Shown here piece after piece: positions 49,016 to 58,680 of a stretch of 64,000 nucleotides of DNA (its first letter is position 1; each line of letters opens with the position of its first letter). The notes beneath the pieces are model-generated. The model saw nothing but the letters and a program-made list of their open reading frames with translations. It searched no databases and was not told where the DNA came from. The position numbers and the translations under genes are program-made. Source of the DNA: Triops longicaudatus. Taxonomy: Eukaryota > Arthropoda > Branchiopoda > Notostraca > Triopsidae. The DNA lies in NCBI GenBank assembly GCA_022885665.1, contig JAGQDJ010000248.1:1-64000 (forward strand), given 5' to 3'.

Positions 49016-51843
49016 TTGGGCTACGGTATGTAAGGTAGGGTAATGCCTACTACGCCCACCAAACCTGTAGTACACATTGCACACCTGACCGAACTGGTGT
49101 GTCGGCCCGTTGCACATGCGATTATTAAGTCGATGGTCGTTTAAGCTCTCGGTGTACTACGCTAATGCCTTACATGTAATCGCTCATGTGGCTTTGTTGA
49201 TAGTCCATTAAACTTTGGTCAATAGCAACACAGGCAATTTCGTGTAGTAGACCACAAGTATTTTAGCAGCTTTTACGCAAAATATAACCCATACATCTAC
49301 ACTTGTCCTTTCTGTTCGCTTCGCTGGCTAAGCGTTTTGATGACAAAAGGATTTCTAACTCCTTGTTGGAGCTTGTAAGCGCTCTAAGCGTCTTTCGGGG
49401 AGGAAAAGATTTGTTAAGGGATTTGTATGTAAAGGTAGATATGTTACATGACAAAGACACCGATTGTTGTCTCACAAGACACGCGGCTTGCTTGCTGCAC
49501 AGTCTCTTCGTGTCGGTGTTCCTTTCATAATCTGTGTATCGGTTTAAGTTCACTCCACCGCCCTTTAAGGACCGTTCTAATCCTAATCAGCGTCATCTTT
49601 TAGTAGTAGAAAAGCATACAAGCCTTCACCGCTCCGGTTCTTGTCCACACAAGCAAATATCGTTCTTCGATAAAAACCGCCCATAAAGCTTACAGGACCC
49701 GCTATTGACAAGCAAAAGTCTTCAATCAAGCCTCTCTAACAACTGAAAGCGTAGTTCGCTCTTTAACGAAACCATAAAGGGAAAGATACTATACTATACG
49801 CTGAGAAACTTTGCCCTTTCATTGACGAAAAGGTAAGAAGTTGCATTCAGGGACTAAGGGGGCTCGCTTTTAGTTGTTTGTTTTCTTTCCATGCGTGATG
49901 AAAGTAAACCAGAGCAGCCTCGACGAACTGACGCAGCTCGAACGGAAAGCGAAATCTTACATCACCCAAAAGCAAAGGGTAACTACGAAGGTAATTGGAG
50001 GGTTCATTTACTAAGAATTACCGTGAATTAATTTGGGACATTTAACGCGTCCGAGGTGTTCCAATTTTTTTTAAGCCTGTTGGATGCACTTTTTAAAAAT
50101 TTATTTTTAAAAAATGATTATTTAGCGGCTAGTTGAAAATGCTGGGTGCAGTTAATTGTGACCAGTAGTTAGCGCACGAGCTCTTTTTTCTCTCTCTCTT
50201 TCTCTCTAATCTCAAAGCGCTTAGCGGCAAGGGCGAACTATAGAGAACTCTGTCTTTGATACAAAACTTACAGGTTTCTTTCAAGTTAGAGCACATGTGC
50301 AAGAAAAAGCCACCGAAACGACCTTTCCGCACAAACCGCCTTGTCATAAGGGGCCACATACGCCGCCCTGTACTCTAACTGCGAATTTTACCTTGAGCTT
50401 CTAGATTTTTTTTCTCTTTTTTGGGGGTATCCACTTTTCTAGTTGAAATACCGAATTTCGAGGAATGCACTTTAAGACCGGTCGAAACGTTTTGAATTTC
50501 GAAAAACAAAACTGGATTCGAAGAAAGTTTCCAGATGTGTGGGTCGTAAAATTAGAGGGTTTGTAGCATGCTAAGAGTCTGAATAGTGTGCAATACAGTC
50601 TACTACAACTGAGCGTAAAGATCCGCGACACATGGTGGTGCTTTAGGGAGCAATTTGCCGATGCCGACAAGGGTCCCAGATTTATCTGCAATAAATCTTG
50701 AAGTTACACGCAAATTACGCAACTACTGCCAGAATAAAGCATGGCAACAAAAGTGCAGACTTCACCAACTGCTAACCAAAAGCACGTTAAATGCCGGTTC
50801 CTTATGAAAACAACAGTTCCCGAACCCTCATTTATTGCTGTTTTTACCTAACTTATTTACCCCACCCAGAATATTTCCGGTCGATTTTGTTGAATATGCA
50901 ACAAAAAAGTGTTCTCCTCAATCGTTTAGACTGATTGGCTATTGAAATAATCCGTGCAATAGAATAGTTGCAACTGTAAACTGTGTCAAAAAAAGGTATT
51001 TAAGGCAGACGATACTCGGGGCCGTACCAAGGGCTCTGGTTCGTAGGTTTTAGGTTTTAGAATATATTTTCTGGGTTTTAGAATATGTATTCTTTGCGAA
51101 GCAGTAAGAGGCAGTTGTATGACTATTAAGCTACTAGTTCAATAGGGCTGCGTTACGTAAACCAATAATGGACTCTTCCTTGATTTGTCAAAAAAAATAT
51201 TAAAAAAAATACACGAACTCTCCGTAAGTTGAACAAGAAAAGTTCTGAAAATGCCATCTAGGGGGATATTCTATAATTAACAATATTGCAAGTTAATAAC
51301 GAAAGTTAAGATGAAAGTTCACATAAAGTTTTAAAAAATAGTAATGCCATGCTTTATTTAATGCAGTCAAGTTTAAGTGCAATTGAAAACAGCAATAAAC
51401 AAAACAATGTTCGCGAATATGAGGGAGAAATTGCAATTTACGCCTGAAAGGGCACAACAACAGAAACGTCTTATCAAAGACGACTGAGAGCGATCAATTC
51501 TGCACGGGCGCAACTATTGAAAGTGTTAGGGATTCTATTAAGGAAGAACAATTTAAACAGAAACATTTTTTAAGTAAAAATTAAGGAACGTGTATCTGCC
51601 AGTTTCTTTATCAAGTGATGCAGAATGACAACGAAACTCTTGTCAAATATTCCTTTTAAGGTGTAAAGTACTTGTAAAAAAAAGCAAAAGAAGAAACGAA
51701 CAATAAATAGGGTTATCTCAAGTCCTTCTTGCCAAATCACCTTTCCACACCACTTAACCAGATACTAGTTCCGCTCCTTGGCTTTACAGATACGGTGCAT
51801 CATGGTGCTTTTGCTTACCGAGCTGCGGGATTAACTCCTTGTT
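49016..51843. other. Upstream flank of the achaete-scute homolog
   Basis: No coding sequence is supported. Opposite-strand frames at 49263-49553 and 50129-50691 are short and unrecognised. This stretch, and the gene-poor DNA further left, is where enhancers of the downstream proneural gene would be expected from what is known of achaete-scute loci. Confidence 0.4.
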
Positions 51844-51930
51844 CACGCGGGACTGAGAACTCGATGGTGAGTGGCACGCGCTACAAGGAAGACGGTTTTT
51901 AAAAGGGCAACACCTCCTGCCTTGCTTGAG
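51844..51930 (+). promoter_or_regulatory. Candidate core promoter of the achaete-scute homolog with two CACGCG sites
   Basis: CACGCG occurs at 51844-51849 and again at 51875-51880, the latter as GGCACGCGCT. This differs at one base from the GGCACGCGMC site bound by Hairy/E(spl)-type repressors. A TATA-like TTTTTAAAAG follows at 51896-51905, so transcription could start near 51930. The local GC rise and the two close repressor-type sites make this the likeliest promoter. The start site itself is not proven. Confidence 0.45.
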
Positions 51931-51967
51931 CGTTAGCGTCGCGTGTCGCGAGTTCTTCGCCGAGACT

Positions 51968-51973
51968 CACCTG
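51968..51973. promoter_or_regulatory. E-box CACCTG (GCAGGTGAG on the minus strand)
   Basis: The reverse complement reads GGCAGGTGAG, which fits the GCAGGTG core preferred by Achaete-Scute/Daughterless heterodimers. It lies in the presumed 5' UTR, where auto- or cross-regulation is plausible. A second CACCTG is at 52398-52403. Confidence 0.35.
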
Positions 51974-51985
51974 CCGTCTTCGAGG

Positions 51986-52077
51986 GTAAGTTGGTAAGGG
52001 GAGGGAAAGCGCTCGCAACCACCGAAAGGGGGGGAGGAGGTGGGCAAAGGGAGAGTAAACAATATCCTTTATTGCAG
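51986..52077 (+). other. Candidate 5' UTR intron (92 nt)
   Basis: A strong donor (GAGG|GTAAGT) and a pyrimidine-rich acceptor (TATCCTTTATTGCAG) bound a 92-nt stretch, within the intron-size range seen in the RPTP genes. achaete-scute genes are usually intronless in the coding part, as here. An intron in the leader would be a local feature. Confidence 0.4.
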
Positions 52078-52099
52078 TTCCCCTATAGCCTAAGGGTCC

Positions 52100-52138
52100 A
52101 TGATTGTGATGTATCCAGAAGCTCCAGGGCCTGGCTGA
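52100..52138 (+). promoter_or_regulatory. Upstream ORF 1 in the ASH leader
   Basis: ATG at 52100 opens a 12-codon frame (MIVMYPEAPGPG) ending at TGA 52136-52138, well before the main start. If transcribed it could dampen translation of the main ORF. Confidence 0.4.
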
Positions 52139-52288
52139 GGGGGTGCAAAAAGGAAGCTCCTCCTTCGCAGTCGGCGGCGCGTGTAGTCGCGCGCCGCGCT
52201 CCGGAAAGCTTTGGGGCCTGGGCTATAGTCGTTGCATATACGGACCGTGAGGGAGCTGAGGGAAAAGCGGTTTTCAAACTGTTCCCGA

Positions 52289-52327
52289 ATGGAAAGGAAG
52301 CCCCAACAAGAAAGAAAGAGCGGATAG
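52289..52327 (+). promoter_or_regulatory. Upstream ORF 2 in the ASH leader
   Basis: ATG at 52289 opens a second 12-codon frame (MERKPQQERKSG) ending in TAG at 52325-52327. It is separate from upstream ORF 1 and from the main start at 52569. Confidence 0.4.
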
Positions 52328-52397
52328 GTCTTTGAAATAAGAGTGACGAGGTCCACCTCAGAACCCGGCATTCTGTAACGAGCTTCCGAGACGAGCA

Positions 52398-52403
52398 CAC
52401 CTG
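52398..52403. promoter_or_regulatory. E-box CACCTG (ACAGGTGTG on the minus strand)
   Basis: The minus strand reads GACAGGTGTG, matching the RCAGSTG proneural E-box. It lies about 170 nt upstream of the start codon. Confidence 0.3.
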
Positions 52404-52568
52404 TCTGGCTCACCTCTGTAACAACGCGAAACGATTACCGTAGTGTTGAACTGGTGCTTCGGTGTGTGCTCCCTCTTCCTACGTTTCCTAGTGCAAAACC
52501 CCCTTTGCCAACATTTAGTGGCATAATCCCTTCGCAACAATTTAAACAAGGAACTAAAATCAAGTGCA

Positions 52569-53627
52569 ATGGCCCAGTCAGTGATGGTCAATTACGGACA
52601 CCTTCCAGTGGCGACCACGATTTCTACTCCCACGTCGCCAGTGACTTATGCTGTCACGCAACAGCATCCGACCAATCAACGAGTTTTACCAGCTCCCCAT
52701 AATAATATGAGTAATAATTTGTCGAATATGACAACCTCAACAGCAACGACCTCCGCACCAGCAACAAGTCGCGGTACTAAGCGTTCCCTCGCTTCTTCAG
52801 TGAGTGGCGAATTAAGCGTGTCCACGCCGATCGAGCACACGTCTTCGGCTCGCTGCAAGCGGCGCATTCAGTTCGCTTCACTAGGTTACGTCCAGCTCCC
52901 GCCCGCGCTACCAGCCTCGGTCGCACGACGCAACGCACGTGAGCGCAACCGCGTCAAGCAAGTCAATTCAGGATTCGCCATCCTCCGCAGTCACATTCCC
53001 ACAGCGTTTTGTACGGGCTCGAGCAGTAAACACAGTAATAGCTCTGGGAACAGTTCCAGTTCCGGTAAAGGCCGGAAGGTAAGCAAAGTAGACACGCTTC
53101 GCTGCGCGGTCGAATACATCCGCAGTCTCCAAGAGCTTTTAGAGGAAAGCGACAACTTAGTCATGGCTGGCGCGGGAGTCACGCAACCGAGTTTTAACAA
53201 CAACGAAAACAAGCTACCATCGCAATCCCACCACGTTACCACCTCTACCAGCGTCCTAAACAGCCCTCCCCTTAGCCATAGCAATTTTTTATCCTCTTCC
53301 GCGTCTTCCGTGTCATCACAAGCCTCTACTTCCATGCTTACCAACAACAGTATGTACCATCCGCATCCCTCAGCGGCGTCTTCAGCTGCCGTGCTGCTTA
53401 ACCCAGCCACACTCGTACCGCATTCCTTATCCCCGTCCTGCAGCAGCAACGCGTCCTCACCTACTCCTTCCTACGGATCCGAAGGATCGTCCTACATCAC
53501 CACACAATCATGGGACCATTACGATCCCTGCTATACCCACGACTCGGCTGGTGACATAACCGAGCCTTTGAGCGCCAGCGACGATGAACTCCTGGATGCC
53601 ATTTCCTGGTGGCAACAAAGTCAATAG
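52569..53627 (+). CDS. ASH: Achaete-scute homolog, proneural bHLH transcription factor
   Basis: Single uninterrupted exon, 352 aa. Class A bHLH factor; as a heterodimer with an E-protein (Daughterless type) it binds E-boxes and commits ectoderm to neural precursors. The basic region RRNARERNRVKQVN (120-133) runs into helix 1 (SGFAILRSHIP, 134-144), a long Ser-rich loop (about 145-169), and helix 2 KVSKVDTLRCAVEYIRSLQE (170-189). The N-terminal third is Ser/Thr/Ala-rich. The C-terminal SPTPSYGSEGSS (297-308) and the last-residue motif LLDAISWWQ (341-349) are conserved in arthropod Achaete-Scute proteins. The start at 52569 is the first in-frame ATG (context AGTGCAATGGC) and a second Met is at codon 6. 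The intronless coding region is usual for the family. GC is higher than in the flanks. It cannot be assigned to achaete, scute or asense from this alone. Confidence 0.97.
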   Translation: MAQSVMVNYGHLPVATTISTPTSPVTYAVTQQHPTNQRVLPAPHNNMSNNLSNMTTSTATTSAPATSRGTKRSLASSVSGELSVSTPIEHTSSARCKRRIQFASLGYVQLPPALPASVARRNARERNRVKQVNSGFAILRSHIPTAFCTGSSSKHSNSSGNSSSSGKGRKVSKVDTLRCAVEYIRSLQELLEESDNLVMAGAGVTQPSFNNNENKLPSQSHHVTTSTSVLNSPPLSHSNFLSSSASSVSSQASTSMLTNNSMYHPHPSAASSAAVLLNPATLVPHSLSPSCSSNASSPTPSYGSEGSSYITTQSWDHYDPCYTHDSAGDITEPLSASDDELLDAISWWQQSQ

Positions 53628-54400
53628 TTGATATCATTCAGGTAAAGGAGATTCTTTAGAAAAAAATCCAAAAATTCATCTGCCCTTTATCTAAAAGTCC
53701 TTTGGCCGACCAAGCCGCCCTTACCCCCGCTTCCTCACCCTCTTAAACCCTCTGTGATTCCCAAATCTATCTCTGCGCTAAAGTACGGTTCCTCAGTGCT
53801 TCACAAAAAGGGACAGAAGTTAAAAGAATTCCAAAAGTCGCTACAGAGTATTCATACAACAAGGACTACGGAGACTTTTCGCTTTCGTTCCAGTGGTTCC
53901 CCCCGGGGAAAGTAGTAATAATAAGCAGAAAAACTTTGCACCGCATTCTGAACGACAACTTTTTACATTGTTAGGGAGCCTTTTACTTTTATTGGCTCAC
54001 CCGTAAGTGATTTCTTTTCAAGTGCCTAAGAAAAGGGCGTTTATGTGTAAAGGCGGGTGCTAATTAGGTATCCGGATGGGAACAATAAGGTCTTTAACGT
54101 CTGCATAAAAAATTAGAGCCAAAGTCCCGTAGTGTAGTACTCGTAGTAGCAGCCAGCATGGGAACTGGGTCTTGTCTAGCTACTCGTGACTAGGGTAGCC
54201 GGTTTTTGCGCCGAGACGTGGTTGTAAACTTGACCGACATTCTTTTTAAGGCAATCGCTAACTCATTTCACTTTTCATGCCAACAGTGCCAACCAGGTTA
54301 CCAGCAACATATTTAAATCAACTTGCATGACCGGACCTGGCTGCAGGAATTATTTAGCTTTCTCCCATTTCTAAGGAGAAGAGAGGTTATTCAATAAATT
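53628..54400 (+). other. 3' UTR of the achaete-scute homolog
   Basis: No frame is supported. A K-box (TGTGAT, 53753-53758) lies in the early part, and a GY-box (GTCTTCC, 54539-54545) and a further TGTGAT (about 54736) lie beyond the first poly(A) signal. These microRNA-type motifs are known in Drosophila Notch-pathway 3' UTRs, but 6- and 7-mers occur often by chance. Confidence 0.4.
54393..54398 (+). terminator. Candidate poly(A) signal AATAAA of the ASH gene
   Basis: First AATAAA after the stop codon, giving a 3' UTR of about 770 nt. A second AATAAA is at 54710-54715. Confidence 0.5.
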
Positions 54401-57400
54401 TTCTTTTTGGCATTACTCACTGGTCGCCAATTTCCTTCTAGTACTGTTCACCCTACTTTTTCGCCTAATTTCCCGACTGCAGAATATCGTTCATCATCTA
54501 ATAGAAGAGTTCGGTTATAGATAAAAAGAACAAAACCTGTCTTCCCCAACGATGAAACCTAGCATGTATGCATAACAATCCTTTGGAAGCGAAAATTCTC
54601 AACGTTACCCTTTTTGTTTGTCTTTACAGGATCGAGAGAATACATGGAGAACAACGCTAGACCAGCAATGAAGCAAGCAGAAAGAACTTGAAATGTTGCC
54701 TTTTTTGCAAATAAAAAAACTACGAGACAAATTATATTCTGTGATAGCAAATTTAAGCGTGAAGCATTAACAAAATGAAGAACAATGAAGCCTTGAGATT
54801 ACCAAATTCTTCTTCGTTGCCCATAAGAAGTTGAAAAGAAGAGCAGTTTCCAGCCTTCCCGTCTACAACAATGTTTCCAGCGCCGCAAGATGGTCAACAG
54901 TGCCACTGTTGAAAAAAAAGCTTCTTTTTCCCAACCAACAAAACTTTTTGTCCAACTGAAATCATTTACCCCCTTTTTTCTGGAATGGATTTGCCAAAAC
55001 TTTTGTTTCTAATGCTGTTCGGAAGACTTCAAGTCCTTTTTTGTCGCCTTTGTTGGAGACGAGGGAGATTTCCGTTTCCCACGCTCTCACCTTTCGGTGT
55101 CCAAAACTGCTCAAGAGCCATTGCTTCCCAACTCCCTCTGTAATTTGTACCTATAACGCAGCCTGACCCTATTTTTCACTGACAATAATTTTTCTATTAA
55201 ACACTCCGTGATAGCCAACAACAACAAATAGCCAAATTTAAGGTCTAACCAAGACAATAATGAAAAAAGAAACGGTGTCGAGCTGGAAAAATGGAAAGAA
55301 AAAGACAAGTTAATTGCCTCGCCAACAGAAATTTCTTCAGGCAACCCATTAACCCAGGCTCTTATGCCTCGCATTAGTATTCCTTGTCTCCAAACCTTTT
55401 CTTTCGTTTCGTTTTTTCTTTCTGGGAGGTAGTACATAATTTGTATGCAGCCTCACAATTTCTTTTCCATTATCTCAGTCTTGTTGCCCCTTTCACGCCG
55501 TCCGTCATTAGAACTGACACCAGATTGCGTTGACAAAAGCTTTAATGACTCTTCGTTATCCATGGACCAGTGCCTTAAAACAAACTTGTGCAAATCCAAA
55601 GCGCCTTATGAGAAAATTCTTTCAAATTCCTTGGTGTATAAAATTTTTGAAAATGTTTCCTTGAACAACTTCCTGTTATGGATATCGCAATATTTTGCGT
55701 GTAATTCTAACCATTCCTCCAAGGCATTAGAACACTTGCGTTCGAAAGAGTAATTAAGTGCCCCTGTACATAGATTTTTACGATGTTAGGTGACGACGAG
55801 TGAGCTTGTTCGTCAGTGATTTGATTTTAGAGAGGGAATCTTTTATGCAACCGTTTTTATATTCCCCCATTCCAGATATTTGAATTATGCTCAAATTTTA
55901 GGGTGATTTTATAAACGTGCCTCAATTGCTGTTGAATAAAATGCTGGCTTTATTGAACATTAAACTTCCGAGTACTTTCATTTTATTCAAAGTACTTTTT
56001 CGTGAAAGGTTTGAAATTATTTCTATGATCGTTGAAATAAGTTTCACTTCTCTTATTTGTCTATAAGATCACTACGAAGTGGCAAAATGCTCGACTTTCT
56101 CAAAAATGTATGCAGAAATTTAACTTTTAATTAAAATACGATCAGATTTCAGCTAACATTCAAAATATACTTGTTACTTTCCTAAATGTGCCAATTAACC
56201 AAGAAAAATCTTAATTTCAGTTGGGAGAGAAGATAGCAACGAAACTGGTTTTGGTGACTGGCCTAATTTGGCTCCTATTCAAATAGGCTGAGGCTTTTCA
56301 ACAACGTAACAGCTTTAGACCTTTTTGAAGGGCATCGCGAAGGCAAAGAAAGACATATGGGAGGCAAATCGAACCTACTTTTCCGTTCCATCAAGCTGGC
56401 TTGTCTTGTGTGTTATCAGAATGTCACACATGTGCAGGTACGACAGGCGGACTGGGACCTTTGGTAACCAGCTTAGCCCCAGCGTCAGGGAGCTGGTCAG
56501 TCCCTTTAAGTTTAAATCTATTACTTCCATGTTTCTGCATGATTACATCACAAGAAGCTCTCCTCGTCAGCGTAGAGGAATTTTCTTTTGCATAGCGACA
56601 CATAACAACTTGCGATAAACTCGCTTTAGGTACTTTAACTGACTAAGGACTGCCATTGTGAACTGTACCAGAGTGTATAGTTTTCCACATGACCAAGCAC
56701 TTGACACTATTCCTCTCGTCAAGGCTGAGAACTTGTCAAATTCTTCTTGTTCAGCAACTTGCTTGCCATTCAAACAAATCGTGCTGCACTTAAACCACGA
56801 CTGCAAGCGACAATACTGGCTAATGTATTGTATGAGGCAAGTTGTAACGCAGTGGAAGAAGGGGGATGAAAAATCCCTCAGACATTTGAATGTCGACGAA
56901 GGGTTTTTGACAGGGACCAAGAAACTAGGCAACTTGTAAATTCGATTATTTATGAGCCGATTTTTTTTTCTCCGTTTATTCTCACATCTTATAAAACGGG
57001 CAGCACGGTGGGAGGGCCAAAGCTGAGTACGCTTTCGGATATGACAACCTGTTTTCATTGCAAGTGCTCTTCTCTTCAGAAGACAAACTTGGTAAAATCT
57101 GCATTACAAGCCGTGGTTAATAAGAAAAACCCTCTAGCACTTTATGAACGATCTTCAACACCTTGGTTCGTACAGTACAGTTGACACAGACACTTCTTGG
57201 ACAGCCAACTCATTTATTGGCTGACTGACACGTGGCGATAACGACTTAAATGCTATTAGTATTTATTAGCGTATTATGGCGCACGTCTAAACATTTTAAG
57301 TGGAAAAAAAGTGTGAAAAGGCTTCACCTGTCGCTAGATTTCTCTAGGCTAAATTAAGTGTACAAGGTTTTAATCCTGGTTTGAGAAACAACACACTTTT

Positions 57401-58600
57401 GAGTGTCTTTTTATTAGTCACATATGTTGAGCAGCATTTTTATTTCGACTCTGGTACCAAGTCGACCTTTTCTTTGTTAAGTAGATCGTTTGCACATCCA
57501 TTTAAGGCCGTTTGCATAGGTGCCAATGCTATAAAGACGATGTGAAAGACATTAGAGAAGTGCAGCAAACAACCTCGAAAAGTGTATGCCACACACGTTG
57601 TGTTGTAGCTTCAGAACACGTCATCAACATATAATCCTTAGAATTATGAGGGAGAATGTCCCTTGCGAACTACTATGATGTCTTAAGATGACACGAACAG
57701 TGTATATAAACTTCACAGCGAGTCAAACTAAGAGTTGTTTGGATGCTAAGAGGTGAGAAAAAATGTGTGATCCTCAAGGGATTCGTCACGTTCTAACCAG
57801 CTTGGATGCTACCAAACAATAAATCAGACTACTCACTAAGCTCAAGATTGAAAAGTATCTGGGTGTTTTGATCACTGACACGAGAAGGATTAGATGTTAA
57901 AGTCAATTGGTGTAATGTTAAAAAATGTCGTGAGAAACGCTCTAAGTTTGGGCATTCCTTTTAAACGACAGAAAATATAAAACGATTTACTTTTCAGTGG
58001 GTATCTTTCAACCTCAACGAAAGACATGTGTTATTCGAAGGCTGCCTTAGCGCAAGGGAAGTCACTATAGCCTTGATTTCAATTGCGACTTGAGGAGATT
58101 ATTCCTTTAAAAGAAAGCATTTTAACGAGAAAAATTTCCATTCTGACGAAATGTCAGAACTTGGGATATATGACAAGAACAAAGAAACCTTAATAGAAGA
58201 CACATAAAGAATCCTGAAAATGTTTCTTTATTCTGTTCTCCTGCATGCTGCTTAACTCGAAGACTTTTTAAGACGCGTTATTTGCGTGAAGTCTCTTATG
58301 AGCGTTTCTTTATACGCGAAGGCACTTGCGTTCGGCTTAGCTAACTGTTGCCATACAATGTGAATAGATGAGTTGAGTGGTAAGAAACAATTATCGTAGA
58401 GCTTATTACACGAGTTGTGCAAAAAATCTTTTAAAACTCTTATTTTTTTACAGTACTAAGACAAAGCATGTAGTCAAATCTGGGACGTGCTGACTAACCT
58501 ATTGGTCTATGCGGCAAGTCTCGCTGCCGGCGCCCTAACGACACATTTTTAAGTTGCTAGCCTTCAGGTCACCGGTGCTGAAGTTGCGAAAAGCTGCAGC
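54401..58600. other. Downstream flank of the ASH gene
   Basis: No gene is supported. An ATG-started frame at 55445-55753 (102 codons, followed by AATAAA near 55936) and overlapping frames at 56567-57058 (minus) and 56658-56939 (plus) have no recognised domain. They could be chance or non-coding-transcript frames. Confidence 0.35.
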
Positions 58601-58627
58601 ATATGTTCAATGTGCCACATTTTTGCA

Positions 58628-58680
58628 TTCACCAGTCGGCCAAGATTCGAACCACGTTTAGCACTTAGTCCACCGTATAT
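58628..58680 (-). repeat. Possible tRNA-derived dispersed-repeat fragment
   Basis: The minus strand carries GTGGTTCGAATCTTGGC, close to a tRNA B-box (GGTTCGAATCC), preceded by GTGGACTAAGTGCTAAACG. A proper A-box at the right distance and a tRNA fold are missing, so it is not called a tRNA gene. It may be part of a SINE. Confidence 0.2.

Noticed and set aside
51943..52335. 130-codon open frame just upstream of the ASH coding region
   Set aside because: It has no ATG start, lies in the GC-rich leader and has an antisense frame of similar length. Its composition reflects GC content rather than coding.
52083..53449. Long minus-strand frames opposite the ASH gene (105, 107 and 152 codons)
   Set aside because: They are reflections of the biased codon and Ser-rich composition of the sense gene and its leader; no recognisable domain.
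55445..55753. 102-codon ATG-started frame downstream of ASH as a small secreted protein
   Set aside because: The N-terminus is not a convincing signal peptide (Arg-Arg within the hydrophobic part) and no domain or conservation argument is available.
56567..57058. 163-codon minus-strand frame and the 93-codon plus-strand frame overlapping it
   Set aside because: Overlapping open frames on both strands without any recognised motif are not enough to support a gene.
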